Positions 45,598 through 54,547 of a stretch of DNA of 64,000 nt are shown here, one piece after another. The position numbers and the translations under genes are program-made. Every line of letters starts with the position of its first letter. The first letter of the stretch is position 1. Under the pieces are notes generated by a model that saw nothing but the letters and a program-made list of their open reading frames with translations, made no database searches and was not told the DNA's origin. This DNA comes from Sphingobium faniae (GTDB lineage: Bacteria > Pseudomonadota > Alphaproteobacteria > Sphingomonadales > Sphingomonadaceae): assembly GCA_900100475.1 (NCBI GenBank), contig FMTU01000002.1:310001-374000 (forward strand). Direction: 5' to 3'.

Positions 45598-47502
45598 ATG
45601 AGCCTTTCCCCCGCCTTCCTCGACGAACTGCGCGCGCGCACGTCGCTGTCGACCCTCATCGGCCGCACGGTGAAGGTCCAGAAGGCGGGCCGCGAATATA
45701 AGGCCTGCTGCCCTTTCCATAACGAAAAAACGCCCAGCTTCACGATCAACGACGAAAAGGGCTTCTACCACTGCTTTGGCTGCGGCGCGCATGGCGATGC
45801 GATCCGATGGATGACCGACCATCGCGGCCTTCCCTTCATGGAGGCGGTGAAGGAACTGGCGCAGACAGCGGGCATGGACGTTCCCGCGCCCGATCCCCGC
45901 GCCGCCCAACGCGCCGAACAGGCCAGGGGCCTCCATGACGCCATGGCCGCCGCCCAGAATTTCTTCGAGGAACAACTCGACGGCATCGAAGGCGCAGAGG
46001 CCCGTGCCTATCTCCAGCGCCGGAGCATGACGGACGCCACCCGCCGCGCCTTCGGTTTCGGCTATTCTCCGGATTCGCGCGGCAGGCTCAAGGTCGCGCT
46101 CAAGGATTTTGGCGATCCGATGCTGATCGAGGCAGGACTTCTCATCGACCCGGACGGCGCCGAGCCGAATGGCAGAAAAACCAGAAAACGCGACAGCTAC
46201 GACCGTTTCCGGGGCCGCCTGATGCTCCCGATCCGCGACATTCGTGGCCGGGTCATCGCTTTTGGCGGGCGCATCCTTGGTCAGGGCGAGCCCAAATATC
46301 TCAATTCCCCCGACACGCCCCTCTTCGACAAGGGCCGCACACTCTACAATATCGACCGCGCCTCGCCCGCCAGCCGCCAGTCCGGCCGCATCATCGTGGT
46401 CGAAGGCTATATGGACGTAATCGCTCTCGCGCAGGCCGGTTTCGCCGAAGCCGTCGCCCCGCTCGGCACGGCGCTGACCGAACATCAGATCGAGCGCCTG
46501 TGGAAGATGGCGGACGTGCCGATCCTCTGCTTCGACGGCGATTCGGCAGGGCAGAAGGCCGCGATCCGCGCCGCCGCCCGCGCCCTGCCCCTGCTGCGCC
46601 CCGGCATGAGCCTTGCCTTCGCCACCCTGCCCGCCGGACAAGATCCGGACGACCTCATCCGCGCCGAAGGCTCCACCGCCATGGAAGCCGTGCTGGAACG
46701 CGCGCAGCCACTGGTCGAACGCCTCTGGCATCATGAACATGGAGCCGCTCCGCTCGACACGCCCGAACAGCGGGCCGCGCTCAAGCAGCGCCTCTCTGCC
46801 CTCACCGACGCCATCGCTCATCCCGATGTGCGCGCCCATTATGTGCAGGCGTTCCGCGAGCGTTACGACGCTCTGTTCTTTGCCCGCCGCCCCGCCTTCA
46901 CCGCCGGCCCCCGCCACAATCCGCGCGGCGCGGGCGGCGGCTGGCAGCGCGACCGGCGCGGCAACTGGAAACCCCCGCTCCCGCCCGCCGGGACCGAAGC
47001 TCGCGCCATTGGCGAAAGCGGGATGGAGCAGCGCCTTTTGCGCGCGATCCTCGCCAGCCTGCTGCGTCATCCCGAACAGATCGCGCTCCACCGGGAGAGC
47101 CTTGCGAGCCTCCAGATCGCCGACTCCACGCTCGCACGATTGCTCGATGCGATGATCGCCGCGTCTTTCCGCAAAGAAACAGTTGAAACGCAGGGCCTCC
47201 TTACCATATTGGGGCAAGGTGAAGTGTATAATAAGGCGAAGGGGATGCTCCGGGCCGACACGTTCACATTCACCCCTCACAGGATGACGGCAGACCCCGA
47301 TCGCGTGACGCGCGATCTGGATGAGGCCATTCGGGTGATGGCGCAGGGACCGGAACTTGAGGCGGCATTGGCGGAGGCCACGAAAAGGGCAAGGGAAGAC
47401 CTGAGCGAAGAAACCTTTGCCGAGCAGCAACGGGTTCATCGTCTGAAGATGGACCATGATCGCCGCTTGGCGGAACTGGCGCAGTCCGAAGACATTATCT
47501 GA
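45598..47502 (+). CDS. dnaG: DNA primase
   Basis: A 634-residue primase that makes RNA primers for DNA replication. Domains in order: CHC2 zinc finger (CCPFHNEKTPSF, then YHCFGCGAHGDA), the TOPRIM catalytic core (RIIVVEGYMDVIALAQAG, LCFDGDSAGQKAA) and a C-terminal helicase-binding domain after about residue 440. Length is normal. ATG at 45598. It precedes rpoD by 44 bases in the macromolecular synthesis operon. Confidence 0.98.
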   Translation: MSLSPAFLDELRARTSLSTLIGRTVKVQKAGREYKACCPFHNEKTPSFTINDEKGFYHCFGCGAHGDAIRWMTDHRGLPFMEAVKELAQTAGMDVPAPDPRAAQRAEQARGLHDAMAAAQNFFEEQLDGIEGAEARAYLQRRSMTDATRRAFGFGYSPDSRGRLKVALKDFGDPMLIEAGLLIDPDGAEPNGRKTRKRDSYDRFRGRLMLPIRDIRGRVIAFGGRILGQGEPKYLNSPDTPLFDKGRTLYNIDRASPASRQSGRIIVVEGYMDVIALAQAGFAEAVAPLGTALTEHQIERLWKMADVPILCFDGDSAGQKAAIRAAARALPLLRPGMSLAFATLPAGQDPDDLIRAEGSTAMEAVLERAQPLVERLWHHEHGAAPLDTPEQRAALKQRLSALTDAIAHPDVRAHYVQAFRERYDALFFARRPAFTAGPRHNPRGAGGGWQRDRRGNWKPPLPPAGTEARAIGESGMEQRLLRAILASLLRHPEQIALHRESLASLQIADSTLARLLDAMIAASFRKETVETQGLLTILGQGEVYNKAKGMLRADTFTFTPHRMTADPDRVTRDLDEAIRVMAQGPELEAALAEATKRAREDLSEETFAEQQRVHRLKMDHDRRLAELAQSEDII

Positions 47503-47509
47503 TTGGATC

Positions 47510-47524
47510 GATCCCCTCGGGATC
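47510..47524 (+). other. Short hairpin between dnaG and rpoD
   Basis: GATCCC and GGGATC, perfect 6-base arms with a CTC loop. There is no T-run, so it is unlikely to stop transcription. It could mark an RNA processing site between dnaG and rpoD messages, as known for the E. coli operon. Confidence 0.35.
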
Positions 47525-47546
47525 GGTGTGGAGTTAAGGCGAGTAA

Positions 47547-49592
47547 ATGGCGACCAAAGCGAACGGCAAGGCTTCAGGTGAGGATACGGATACCGGCGAC
47601 GCGCCGCTGCTCGATCTGAACGAGGCATCGGTCAAAAAGCTGATCGCCCGCGCGAAGAAGCGCGGCTACATCACCTATGACGAACTGAACAACGCCCTGC
47701 CGCAGGACCAGATGTCCTCCGAGCAGATCGAGGACATCATGTCCGCGCTCAACGAGATGGGCGTCAACATCGTCGAAAATGAGGAAAGCGGCGAAGACGG
47801 CGAGGATCAGCGCGACGACGATGCTGATGACAGCGCCGATTCGGCCGAAGAGGATGACGGCGCCCCACGTCTCGTCACCGAAAAGAAGAAAGAAACCATA
47901 GATCGCACCGACGATCCGGTCCGCATGTACCTGCGCGAAATGGGCGCGGTGGAACTGCTGTCGCGCGAAGGCGAAATCGCCATCGCCAAGCGGATCGAGG
48001 CGGGCCGCGACACGATGATTCTGGGGCTGTGCGAAAGTCCGACGACCTTCAATGCGATCATCGAATGGTCGACCGCGCTCAACAATGGCGAAATGCAACT
48101 TCGCGAGATCCTCGACCTCGACGCCATGCTGTCCAAGGACCCCGCCCCGGAAAATCTGGAGGAAGGGGCCGAGGACGACGACGGCGAAATCAGCGAGAAG
48201 ACCGCTGGCCCGAGCTTCAAGGAAGAAGAAGAGCCGGAGGAGGAATCCGCCGACTCCGACGAGGATGAGGACGGCCTGACCGAACGCCGCTCCCGCCGGG
48301 TGGAAGAGGAAGAGGAGGAAGACAACACCCTCTCCCTCGCCCAGATGGAAGAAGCGCTCAAGCCGATGGCGCTGGAGAAATTCGCCACCATCACGGAGAT
48401 TTTCCGCGCCTTCTCCAACGCGCAGGCTGCGCGCATGACCGCCATGTCCACTGGCGAAAGCCTGAACCAGAAGGCGGAAGACGATTATCACGAACTGCGC
48501 GAGCAACTGACCGCCGAGGTCGAAAGCGTCCAGTTCCATCAGCAGAAGATCGAATATCTTGTCGATCAGCTTTATGCCTATAACCGCCGCCTGACCGCGC
48601 TGGGGGGGCAGATGCTGCGCCTGGCCGAGCGGCACAAGGTCAGCCGCAAGGATTTCCTCGACCGTTATGTGAATCAGGAACTGGACGACGGCTGGCTCGA
48701 CAAGGTGAGCGGCCTCGACAAGAAATGGGCCGCCTTCGCCGCCGCCGAAGGGCGCGCGGTGGACCGCATCCGCAACGAAGTGGGCGAAATCGCGCAAGCG
48801 ACCGGCATGTCGCTGAGCGAGTTCCGCCGTATCGTGAACATGGTGCAGAAGGGCGAGCGCGAAGCCCGCATCGCCAAGAAGGAAATGGTGGAGGCGAACC
48901 TGCGCCTCGTCATTTCCATCGCTAAAAAATATACGAACCGCGGCCTGCAATTCCTTGATCTTATTCAGGAAGGCAATATCGGCCTGATGAAGGCGGTCGA
49001 CAAGTTCGAATATCGCCGGGGCTACAAGTTCAGCACCTATGCAACCTGGTGGATCAGGCAGGCGATCACGCGTTCCATCGCGGATCAGGCCCGCACTATC
49101 CGCATCCCCGTCCACATGATCGAAACGATCAACAAGCTGGTCCGCACGTCCCGCCAGTTCCTGCACGAGCAGGGCCGCGAACCCACGCCCGAGGAAATGG
49201 CCGAACGCCTCTCCATGCCTTTGGAGAAGGTCCGCAAGGTCATGAAGATCGCGAAGGAGCCGATCTCCCTCGAAACGCCGATCGGCGACGAGGAGGATTC
49301 GCACCTCGGCGACTTCATCGAGGACAAGAACGCCATCATCCCGGTGGACGCGGCGATTCAGGCCAATCTCAAGGAAACGGTCACCCGCGTCCTTGCTTCC
49401 CTCACACCCCGCGAGGAACGCGTGTTGCGGATGCGCTTCGGCATCGGCATGAACACCGATCATACGCTGGAGGAAGTGGGCCAGCAGTTCAGCGTGACCC
49501 GCGAACGCATCCGTCAGATCGAAGCGAAGGCGCTGCGCAAGCTCAAGCACCCCTCACGCTCGCGCAAGATGCGCAGCTTCCTCGACCAATAG
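47547..49592 (+). CDS. rpoD: RNA polymerase primary sigma factor (sigma-70)
   Basis: A 681-residue housekeeping sigma factor. N-terminal region 1.1 ([20 protein letters not shown]), region 1.2 ([20 protein letters not shown]), a long acidic insert (about residues 205-265, with runs of Asp and Glu), region 2 ([20 protein letters not shown] then [17 protein letters not shown]), region 3 and region 4 ([20 protein letters not shown] then [18 protein letters not shown]). Unlike E. coli there is no rpsU upstream. Terminated by a strong hairpin at 49611-49649. Confidence 0.98.
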   Translation: MATKANGKASGEDTDTGDAPLLDLNEASVKKLIARAKKRGYITYDELNNALPQDQMSSEQIEDIMSALNEMGVNIVENEESGEDGEDQRDDDADDSADSAEEDDGAPRLVTEKKKETIDRTDDPVRMYLREMGAVELLSREGEIAIAKRIEAGRDTMILGLCESPTTFNAIIEWSTALNNGEMQLREILDLDAMLSKDPAPENLEEGAEDDDGEISEKTAGPSFKEEEEPEEESADSDEDEDGLTERRSRRVEEEEEEDNTLSLAQMEEALKPMALEKFATITEIFRAFSNAQAARMTAMSTGESLNQKAEDDYHELREQLTAEVESVQFHQQKIEYLVDQLYAYNRRLTALGGQMLRLAERHKVSRKDFLDRYVNQELDDGWLDKVSGLDKKWAAFAAAEGRAVDRIRNEVGEIAQATGMSLSEFRRIVNMVQKGEREARIAKKEMVEANLRLVISIAKKYTNRGLQFLDLIQEGNIGLMKAVDKFEYRRGYKFSTYATWWIRQAITRSIADQARTIRIPVHMIETINKLVRTSRQFLHEQGREPTPEEMAERLSMPLEKVRKVMKIAKEPISLETPIGDEEDSHLGDFIEDKNAIIPVDAAIQANLKETVTRVLASLTPREERVLRMRFGIGMNTDHTLEEVGQQFSVTRERIRQIEAKALRKLKHPSRSRKMRSFLDQ

Positions 49593-49610
49593 GCGGCGTT
49601 GGGGACGAAG

Positions 49611-49649
49611 CATTAAAAAAGGCGGCTCCAAAGGCCGCCTTTTTTAATG
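49611..49649. terminator. Strong bidirectional terminator after rpoD
   Basis: The left arm starts CATTAAAAAAGGCGGC (49611-49626) and pairs perfectly with GCCGCCTTTTTTAATG (49634-49649), with a 7-base loop. A-run and T-run on both sides let it stop rpoD on the plus strand and the convergent gene at 49667 on the minus strand. Confidence 0.93.
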
Positions 49650-49666
49650 CCGAAATCCATCAATTC

Positions 49667-49993
49667 CTAATCCACGGCGGGCGCGGGCATCATCTCCGGC
49701 GGCAGCGGATCGGCGTCGGGATGATCCTGCAAAACGATCCCGCTTACGACCAGACCGCCCAGGACCAGACCTGCAAGTCCCAGCATATGAAGGGCAAGGG
49801 CAGCTTTGATGGCTCGTGGCGAGGCTTCCCGACGAGCGGCCCTGGGGTCCGTGATGATGTCTCCAGGCTGCGCGTCGGAACGTCGCTTGCCAAACAGATT
49901 CGCGACCGCCCCACCGTTGGCGATGAGATAACCTATGGTGCCGAGGAAAAGGAGGGCGGACAGCAACAAAATACCGGGTAAAATGAATGTCAT
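49667..49993 (-). CDS. Small two-helix membrane protein, unknown
   Basis: A 108-residue protein with two predicted helices, at about residues 5-26 (LPGILLLSALLFLGTIGYLI) and 65-88 (ALHMLGLAGLVLGGLVVSGI), a basic loop between them (NLFGKRRSDAQPGD...RAARREASPRA) and an acidic Pro-rich tail. The ATG at 49993 is the only start. I do not recognise the family. It is convergent with rpoD and shares its terminator. The 296 bases between this gene and the next plus-strand gene hold no other frame I trust. Confidence 0.6.
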   Translation of the reverse strand: MTFILPGILLLSALLFLGTIGYLIANGGAVANLFGKRRSDAQPGDIITDPRAARREASPRAIKAALALHMLGLAGLVLGGLVVSGIVLQDHPDADPLPPEMMPAPAVD

Positions 49994-50289
49994 GGCATAT
50001 CTCCAGCCTTCTCCACGCGGATAGAACGCATCACATCGCGGGCAGGTTTCGCACCCGCTCGACGGATCGGCTTCCTTGTCCTCTCAGCAGGATGGTGATG
50101 ATCGTCATGCGGCCCGCATGGGTTTTGCTTTTGCGCGGCCAGGCCATGGGCGCTGAACGGTGCGTTTTTGCCGCCGAAGCGAATGAAAAATTCGGCCGCT
50201 CGAAGATCCGGCTTAACCCCTCTTTTACCCCGCTGCGATAGTGTCTCCCTTCAGCCTTAAATGCATGCGGGCACAGGGATTTTCCGGTG

Positions 50290-50970
50290 ATGAATGAAGC
50301 GGCGCAACGCCATCAGTCAGAAGACATAGCGCATATATTGGAGGCGCTGGTCACGGCCGATGGCACCGGCGCCCACCCCTATGCGCATCAGGCAACCGGG
50401 GGCAAGAGCGTGCACGACGCGCTGCTCTCCCTCTCCGACCTGGCCGACGCGGCCTATTATCTTTGTCTGCTCCATGGCCGTCATCCGGGCGTCATCGACC
50501 ATGCCGCCACCCGATCGGCCGACAATGCCGCGCGCCAGTGGCTGATTCAGGCGGCCGACGGCTTCGCCCACGAGCGCGCCTATCTGACGCAGGTGACGGT
50601 CGCTGTTGGCCCTGCCCCCAGCACGGCGGGACAGGCCGATTGCGAAACCACCGTCAGCCAGCAGCGCCACGCGCTTGATATGCTGGCCCAGTCCGACCGG
50701 CGGGGCTGCGCCCTGGGGGCGGCGCTGGCGCTGGTGCTCGACTGGCGCATGGTGCGCCGCGTGCTGGATCAGGCCGCGATCCGCGCGGGACTGGAACCGG
50801 CGCCTTCCATCCTTCCCGACCGTGCCGTCACGCTGGAGGTCGCCCGCGCCATCGGCGGCGACAACGCCATCGACCGCGCGATCCAGTTCGGCGCGCGCCA
50901 GCTTTTGAACCAGCATCGCGGATTGTGGGATCTGCTGGCTGCCCGCGCCCAGGTCCGCACCCGCTCCTGA
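50290..50970 (+). CDS. Hypothetical helical protein
   Basis: A 226-residue soluble, Ala-rich, mostly helical protein, with HDALLSLSDLADAAYYLCLL in the first half and GCALGAALALVLDWRMVRRV and ILPDRAVTLEVARAIGGDNA in the second. No signal peptide, no membrane segment, and no motif I can name. I chose the ATG at 50290 with an AGGGA about 11 bases upstream; a GTG lies directly before it. It stands 95 bases before the MoxR gene in the same direction, so it may be cotranscribed with the MoxR-VWA pair. Confidence 0.65.
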   Translation: MNEAAQRHQSEDIAHILEALVTADGTGAHPYAHQATGGKSVHDALLSLSDLADAAYYLCLLHGRHPGVIDHAATRSADNAARQWLIQAADGFAHERAYLTQVTVAVGPAPSTAGQADCETTVSQQRHALDMLAQSDRRGCALGAALALVLDWRMVRRVLDQAAIRAGLEPAPSILPDRAVTLEVARAIGGDNAIDRAIQFGARQLLNQHRGLWDLLAARAQVRTRS

Positions 50971-51065
50971 TCCCGCCACTGGGCTATGCCCGCACAAACG
51001 CGTTGCACCCGCTCTCTGCTTTGCCTAGTCCGTCAGGCGATCGAGAACCATAGAGCGGAACGAAG

Positions 51066-51911
51066 ATGCGATTTGAAGGCACGCAGGATTATGTCGCCAC
51101 CGATGATCTGAAGGTCGCGGTCAACGCCGCTGTCTTGCTGCGCCGTCCGCTGCTGGTGAAGGGGGAACCGGGCACCGGCAAGACCGTGCTGGCGCAGGAA
51201 ATCGCCAAGGCGCTCAACGCCCCGCTGATCGAATGGAACGTCAAATCCACGACCAAGGCGCATCAGGGCCTCTACGAATATGACGCCGTCGCCCGCCTGC
51301 GCGATGGCCAGCTTGGCGACCCGCGCGTCCATGAGATTTCCAACTACATCCGCAAGGGCAAGCTGTGGGAAGCCTTCTCCTCTCCCAAGCTCCCCGTCCT
51401 GCTGATCGACGAGATCGACAAGGCTGACATCGAATTTCCCAACGACCTGTTGCAGGAACTCGACCGCATGGCCTTCCACGTCTACGAAACCGGCGAGACC
51501 ATCGCCGCGCAGGAACGCCCGGTCGTCGTCATCACTTCGAATAACGAGAAGGAACTGCCCGACGCTTTCCTGCGCCGCTGCTTCTTCCACTATATCAAGT
51601 TCCCCGACCGTGAGACGATGCAGGCCATCGTCGACGTGCACTTCCCCGGCATCCAGAAAATCCTCGTCAGCAAGGCGATGGATATCTTCTACGACATCCG
51701 CGAAGTGCCCGGCCTCAAAAAGAAGCCCAGCACCAGCGAATTGCTCGACTGGCTGAAACTGCTCCTCAATGAGGACATGCCGCTCGACGTGCTTCAGAAC
51801 AGCGACCCGACCAAGGCGATCCCGCCCCTCCACGGCGCGCTGCTGAAGAATGAACAGGACATCATGATGTTCGAACGCCTCGCCTTCATGACGCGGCGGC
51901 AACAGCGGTAA
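51066..51911 (+). CDS. MoxR-family AAA+ ATPase
   Basis: A 281-residue ATPase. Walker A is LLVKGEPGTGKTVLAQEIAK, Walker B VLLIDEIDKADIEFPNDLLQ, sensor 1 region VVITSNNEKELPDAFLRRC. MoxR proteins act as metal-insertion or assembly chaperones with a VWA partner, which is encoded next. The ATG at 51066 is unambiguous. Confidence 0.93.
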   Translation: MRFEGTQDYVATDDLKVAVNAAVLLRRPLLVKGEPGTGKTVLAQEIAKALNAPLIEWNVKSTTKAHQGLYEYDAVARLRDGQLGDPRVHEISNYIRKGKLWEAFSSPKLPVLLIDEIDKADIEFPNDLLQELDRMAFHVYETGETIAAQERPVVVITSNNEKELPDAFLRRCFFHYIKFPDRETMQAIVDVHFPGIQKILVSKAMDIFYDIREVPGLKKKPSTSELLDWLKLLLNEDMPLDVLQNSDPTKAIPPLHGALLKNEQDIMMFERLAFMTRRQQR

Positions 51912-52005
51912 GAATATGGCTTCCCTTCGCTTCGAACGCAGTCGGGAAGCGGATAGGCAGCCGAACGGCTCGAAACGAACGGATTTTTAGCGGGAAGGCG
52001 CCGCC

Positions 52006-53181
52006 ATGTTGCTCAACTTCCTCGACGCGCTGCGCGCCGCCGGTATCCCGGCCAGCATCAAGGAGCATCTGCTTCTGCTGGAGGCGCTGGACCGCGACGT
52101 CATCGAACGCCGTCCCGAGGAATTTTATTATCTCGCCCGCGCCATCTATGTGAAGGATGAAGGGCTGATCGACCGTTTCGATCAGGTGTTCGCGCGGGTA
52201 TTCAAGGGCGTCCTGGGCCAGGAAGGCGTCGAGGCGGAAATCCCGGAGGAATGGCTGCGCCTTGTCGCGGAGAAATTCCTGACGCCCGAGGAGATGGAAA
52301 AGATCAAGTCGCTGGGCGACTGGGACAAGATCATGGAGACGCTGAAACAGCGCCTCGAAGAACAGCAGGGCCGTCATCAGGGCGGCAACAAATGGATCGG
52401 CACCGGCGGCACCTCTCCCTTCGGCCATGGCGGCTATAATCCGGAGGGTGTGCGGATCGGCGGGGAAAGCCGCCACAAGCGCGCCATCAAGGTCTGGGAA
52501 AAGCGCGAGTTCCAGAATCTCGACAACAGCCGGGAGCTTGGCACCCGCAATATCAAGGTGGCGCTGCGCCGCCTGCGCCGCTTCGCCCGCGAAGGCGCTG
52601 CGGACGAACTGGACCTCGACGAAACCATCCGCGGCACCGCGCGTCAGGGCTGGCTCGACATCCGCATGCGGCCGGAACGGCACAATGCCGTGAAACTGCT
52701 GCTGTTCCTCGACGTGGGTGGCTCGATGGACCCCTATATCAAGCTATGCGAGGAGCTGTTTTCGGCCGCGACCGGCGAATTCAAGAATATGGAGTTCTTC
52801 TATTTCCATAACTGCCTCTACGAATCGGTGTGGAAGAACAATGCCCGCCGTTTTGCCGAGCGCACGCCGACATGGGACATCCTCCACAAATATGGGCATG
52901 ACTATAAGGTGATCTTCGTCGGCGACGCGGCGATGAGTCCCTATGAGATCACGCATCCGGGCGGTGCGGTCGAATATATGAACCCGGAATCCGGCGCGGT
53001 CTGGATGCAGCGGGTCACCCACACCTATCCCGCCGCCGTCTGGCTGAATCCCACGCAGCGCGGCCATTGGGATTATAGCCAGTCGACCAAGATCATGCGG
53101 CAATTGATGAACGACCGCATGTATCCCCTGACCATCGAAGGCATCGACGACGCGATGCGGGAACTTACCCGCAAACGTTAG
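52006..53181 (+). CDS. VWA-domain protein (CoxE-like), MoxR partner
   Basis: A 391-residue cytosolic protein. The N-terminal part (NFLDALRAAGIPASIKEHLL) and middle (GTGGTSPFGHGGYNPEGVRI) match the CoxE-like group; the C-terminal VWA domain has the metal site LLFLDVGGSMDPYIK, a DxGGS variant of the usual DxSxS, with later VIFVGDAAMSPYEI. With the MoxR ATPase it may help insert a metal into an oxidase or dehydrogenase; the target is unknown. ATG at 52006. Confidence 0.9.
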   Translation: MLLNFLDALRAAGIPASIKEHLLLLEALDRDVIERRPEEFYYLARAIYVKDEGLIDRFDQVFARVFKGVLGQEGVEAEIPEEWLRLVAEKFLTPEEMEKIKSLGDWDKIMETLKQRLEEQQGRHQGGNKWIGTGGTSPFGHGGYNPEGVRIGGESRHKRAIKVWEKREFQNLDNSRELGTRNIKVALRRLRRFAREGAADELDLDETIRGTARQGWLDIRMRPERHNAVKLLLFLDVGGSMDPYIKLCEELFSAATGEFKNMEFFYFHNCLYESVWKNNARRFAERTPTWDILHKYGHDYKVIFVGDAAMSPYEITHPGGAVEYMNPESGAVWMQRVTHTYPAAVWLNPTQRGHWDYSQSTKIMRQLMNDRMYPLTIEGIDDAMRELTRKR

Positions 53182-53211
53182 GACGGCTTGGAGTGGATGG
53201 CGGACATGAAT

Positions 53212-53340
53212 TTAACCCCTTGCCCCTTTGGGGAGAGGGTTGCGCAGACTTGGCAGCTTGCTGCCTGGTCGTAGCTGGGTGAGGGGGATGCGACGTCAGA
53301 ATGGCGTAGCATCCCCCTCCACCCCTCATCCAACGGAGAA
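53212..53340. repeat. GC-rich dispersed intergenic repeat, copy 4 (composite)
   Basis: Three nested hairpins: CCCCTTTGGGG (53224-53234), GGCAGC-TT-GCTGCC (53252-53265) and GGGGGATGC (53283-53291) with GCATCCCCC (53309-53317) as perfect 9-base arms. The longest of the intergenic copies. The rest of the 280-base gap to the mutT-like gene shows nothing else. Confidence 0.65.
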
Positions 53341-53461
53341 GGATGCGCAAATGCCCGCTTCGGCCGGAAACAGCCATTCGCAAGGCTGCGGCACACCCAT
53401 CGAGCCATCCGCCTGAAATCCGCGCCTGCCGCGTACGGCACCCTCCATCAAGGGACAGCCT

Positions 53462-53869
53462 CTAGATCAGCGTTTCCAGCAATCCGATCAGCGGCAGGTC
53501 GGCGGGGGGCATGTCCAGCGCGTACATCTGCGCCGGGCGAACCCATTTGAGCGCCGTGGCGTGGCGGGCTTCGGGGACGCCGTCCCATTTGCGGCACACA
53601 TAGAGCAACAGCAGCAAATGCCGCTCGCCCAGCGCCGCGCTCGCGAAGGTCGCGGGGGCGAGACAGCTTGCGTGGGTGCCGATGCCCAGTTCCTCCTCCA
53701 GTTCGCGCACCAGCGCCGCTTCGGGCGTTTCCTGCGGCTCCACCTTGCCGCCGGGAAATTCCCAGAGGTTCGGCAGGGATGTGTGCGGCGGCCGCTGCTG
53801 CAACAGGACGCGGCCGTCCGCATCGACCAGCGCGGCGGCCACGACCAGAAGAGGAGAAATTTGCATCAT
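53462..53869 (-). CDS. mutT: MutT-like Nudix hydrolase
   Basis: A 135-residue pyrophosphohydrolase. It begins ISPLLVVAAALVDADGRVLL and has the Nudix box FPGGKVEPQETPEAALVREL followed by EEELGI, with the metal-binding Glu residues, and LPNLWEFPGG. The MutT role, hydrolysing 8-oxo-dGTP to avoid mutations, is the likely one given this sequence, but Nudix specificity is hard to prove. Two in-frame ATG codons start the gene. Confidence 0.88.
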   Translation of the reverse strand: MMQISPLLVVAAALVDADGRVLLQQRPPHTSLPNLWEFPGGKVEPQETPEAALVRELEEELGIGTHASCLAPATFASAALGERHLLLLLYVCRKWDGVPEARHATALKWVRPAQMYALDMPPADLPLIGLLETLI

Positions 53870-53943
53870 ATCAGTCCGTGAAAGGGCTTTATTAACCGCG
53901 CCTCCTTTACACAGTCCGCCGGGACTGTCTGCAACGGACTGGA

Positions 53944-54135
53944 ATGGGAATGCGGAGGCTTGTCGACATTATCGCCCGATGCAGCCTCGCGCGATGCCAG
54001 CGCGGCGCGACGGCGATCGAATATGGCTTGATATTGGCGCTGGTCTTTCTGGCGATCATTTCCGCCGTCAGTCAATTCGCGAACAAGTCCATCGCGATGT
54101 GGGATCATGTATCAGAACAGGTTAATTCCCACTAA
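53944..54135 (+). CDS. Flp-family type IVb pilin, first copy
   Basis: A 63-residue prepilin: basic, Cys-containing leader (IIARCSLARCQRG), then ATAIEYGLILALVFLAIISA with the prepilin peptidase site G|ATAIEYG and the Glu at position +5. It lacks the longer C-terminal tail of the second copy. No tad/cpa assembly genes are in the window, so export and assembly must be encoded elsewhere. The ATG at 53944 is inferred; another lies six bases in. Confidence 0.82.
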   Translation: MGMRRLVDIIARCSLARCQRGATAIEYGLILALVFLAIISAVSQFANKSIAMWDHVSEQVNSH

Positions 54136-54178
54136 CCATCAATAATTGACAAATCGGATCGCGCATTAAGTTTTTCTC

Positions 54179-54204
54179 AACCGAAACTCTCTAAATCGGT
54201 TTTT
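54179..54204 (+). terminator. Weak hairpin between the two pilin genes
   Basis: AACCGA and TCGGTT (6-base arms, 11-base loop) followed by TTTTT. It may partly stop transcription from the first pilin gene. A TTGACA-like element lies at 54146-54151, but no matching -10 box is clear. Confidence 0.4.
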
Positions 54205-54270
54205 GCTGATCTTCATATCTAGGAAGAGAGGCCGGGTAGTTGAATGATTTACTTGGGTATGGAGACGAAC

Positions 54271-54471
54271 ATGCAGTTTATTCGCAAGATGCTGAAGAAT
54301 GAAAAGGGCGCGACCGCCATTGAATATGGCCTGATCGCGGCTCTGATCGCCGTCGCCGCCATCGGCGCGATGACATCGCTGGGCAGCAATTTGAGCGGCA
54401 CCTTTAACACCGTCTCGGGCAAGCTGGCCACGACGCCGGCTGACGCCGACGATGGAAGCGGCGTCGAATAA
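54271..54471 (+). CDS. Flp-family type IVb pilin, second copy
   Basis: A 66-residue prepilin: MQFIRKMLKNEKG leader, then ATAIEYGLIAALIAVAAIGA and a polar tail ending in DADDGSGVE. The start at 54271 is supported by GGAG six bases before the ATG. Compared with the first copy the leader is shorter and Cys-free and the tail more acidic, so the two are paralogues, not duplicates. Followed by a strong terminator. Confidence 0.92.
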   Translation: MQFIRKMLKNEKGATAIEYGLIAALIAVAAIGAMTSLGSNLSGTFNTVSGKLATTPADADDGSGVE

Positions 54472-54498
54472 CTCGCCGCTCGAAAGAGCCTGATCAAG

Positions 54499-54530
54499 AA
54501 AAGGCAGGAGAAGCAATTCTCCTGCCTTTT
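54499..54530. terminator. Strong bidirectional terminator after the pilin genes
   Basis: AAAAGGCAGGAGAA (54499-54512) and TTCTCCTGCCTTTT (54517-54530) are perfect 14-base arms with a GCAA loop. It ends the second pilin gene on the plus strand and the M48 protease gene on the minus strand. Confidence 0.93.
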
Positions 54531-54547
54531 CTCATGCGCCGCTATCG

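Noticed and set aside
49987..50241. Plus-strand frame of 84 codons
   Set aside because: No ribosome site, no family resemblance, unusual composition, and it crosses the promoter of the minus-strand gene.
54123..54139. TTAA-N7-TAACC resembling a CtrA site between pilin genes
   Set aside because: It overlaps the last codons and stop of the first pilin and lacks a full second half-site.
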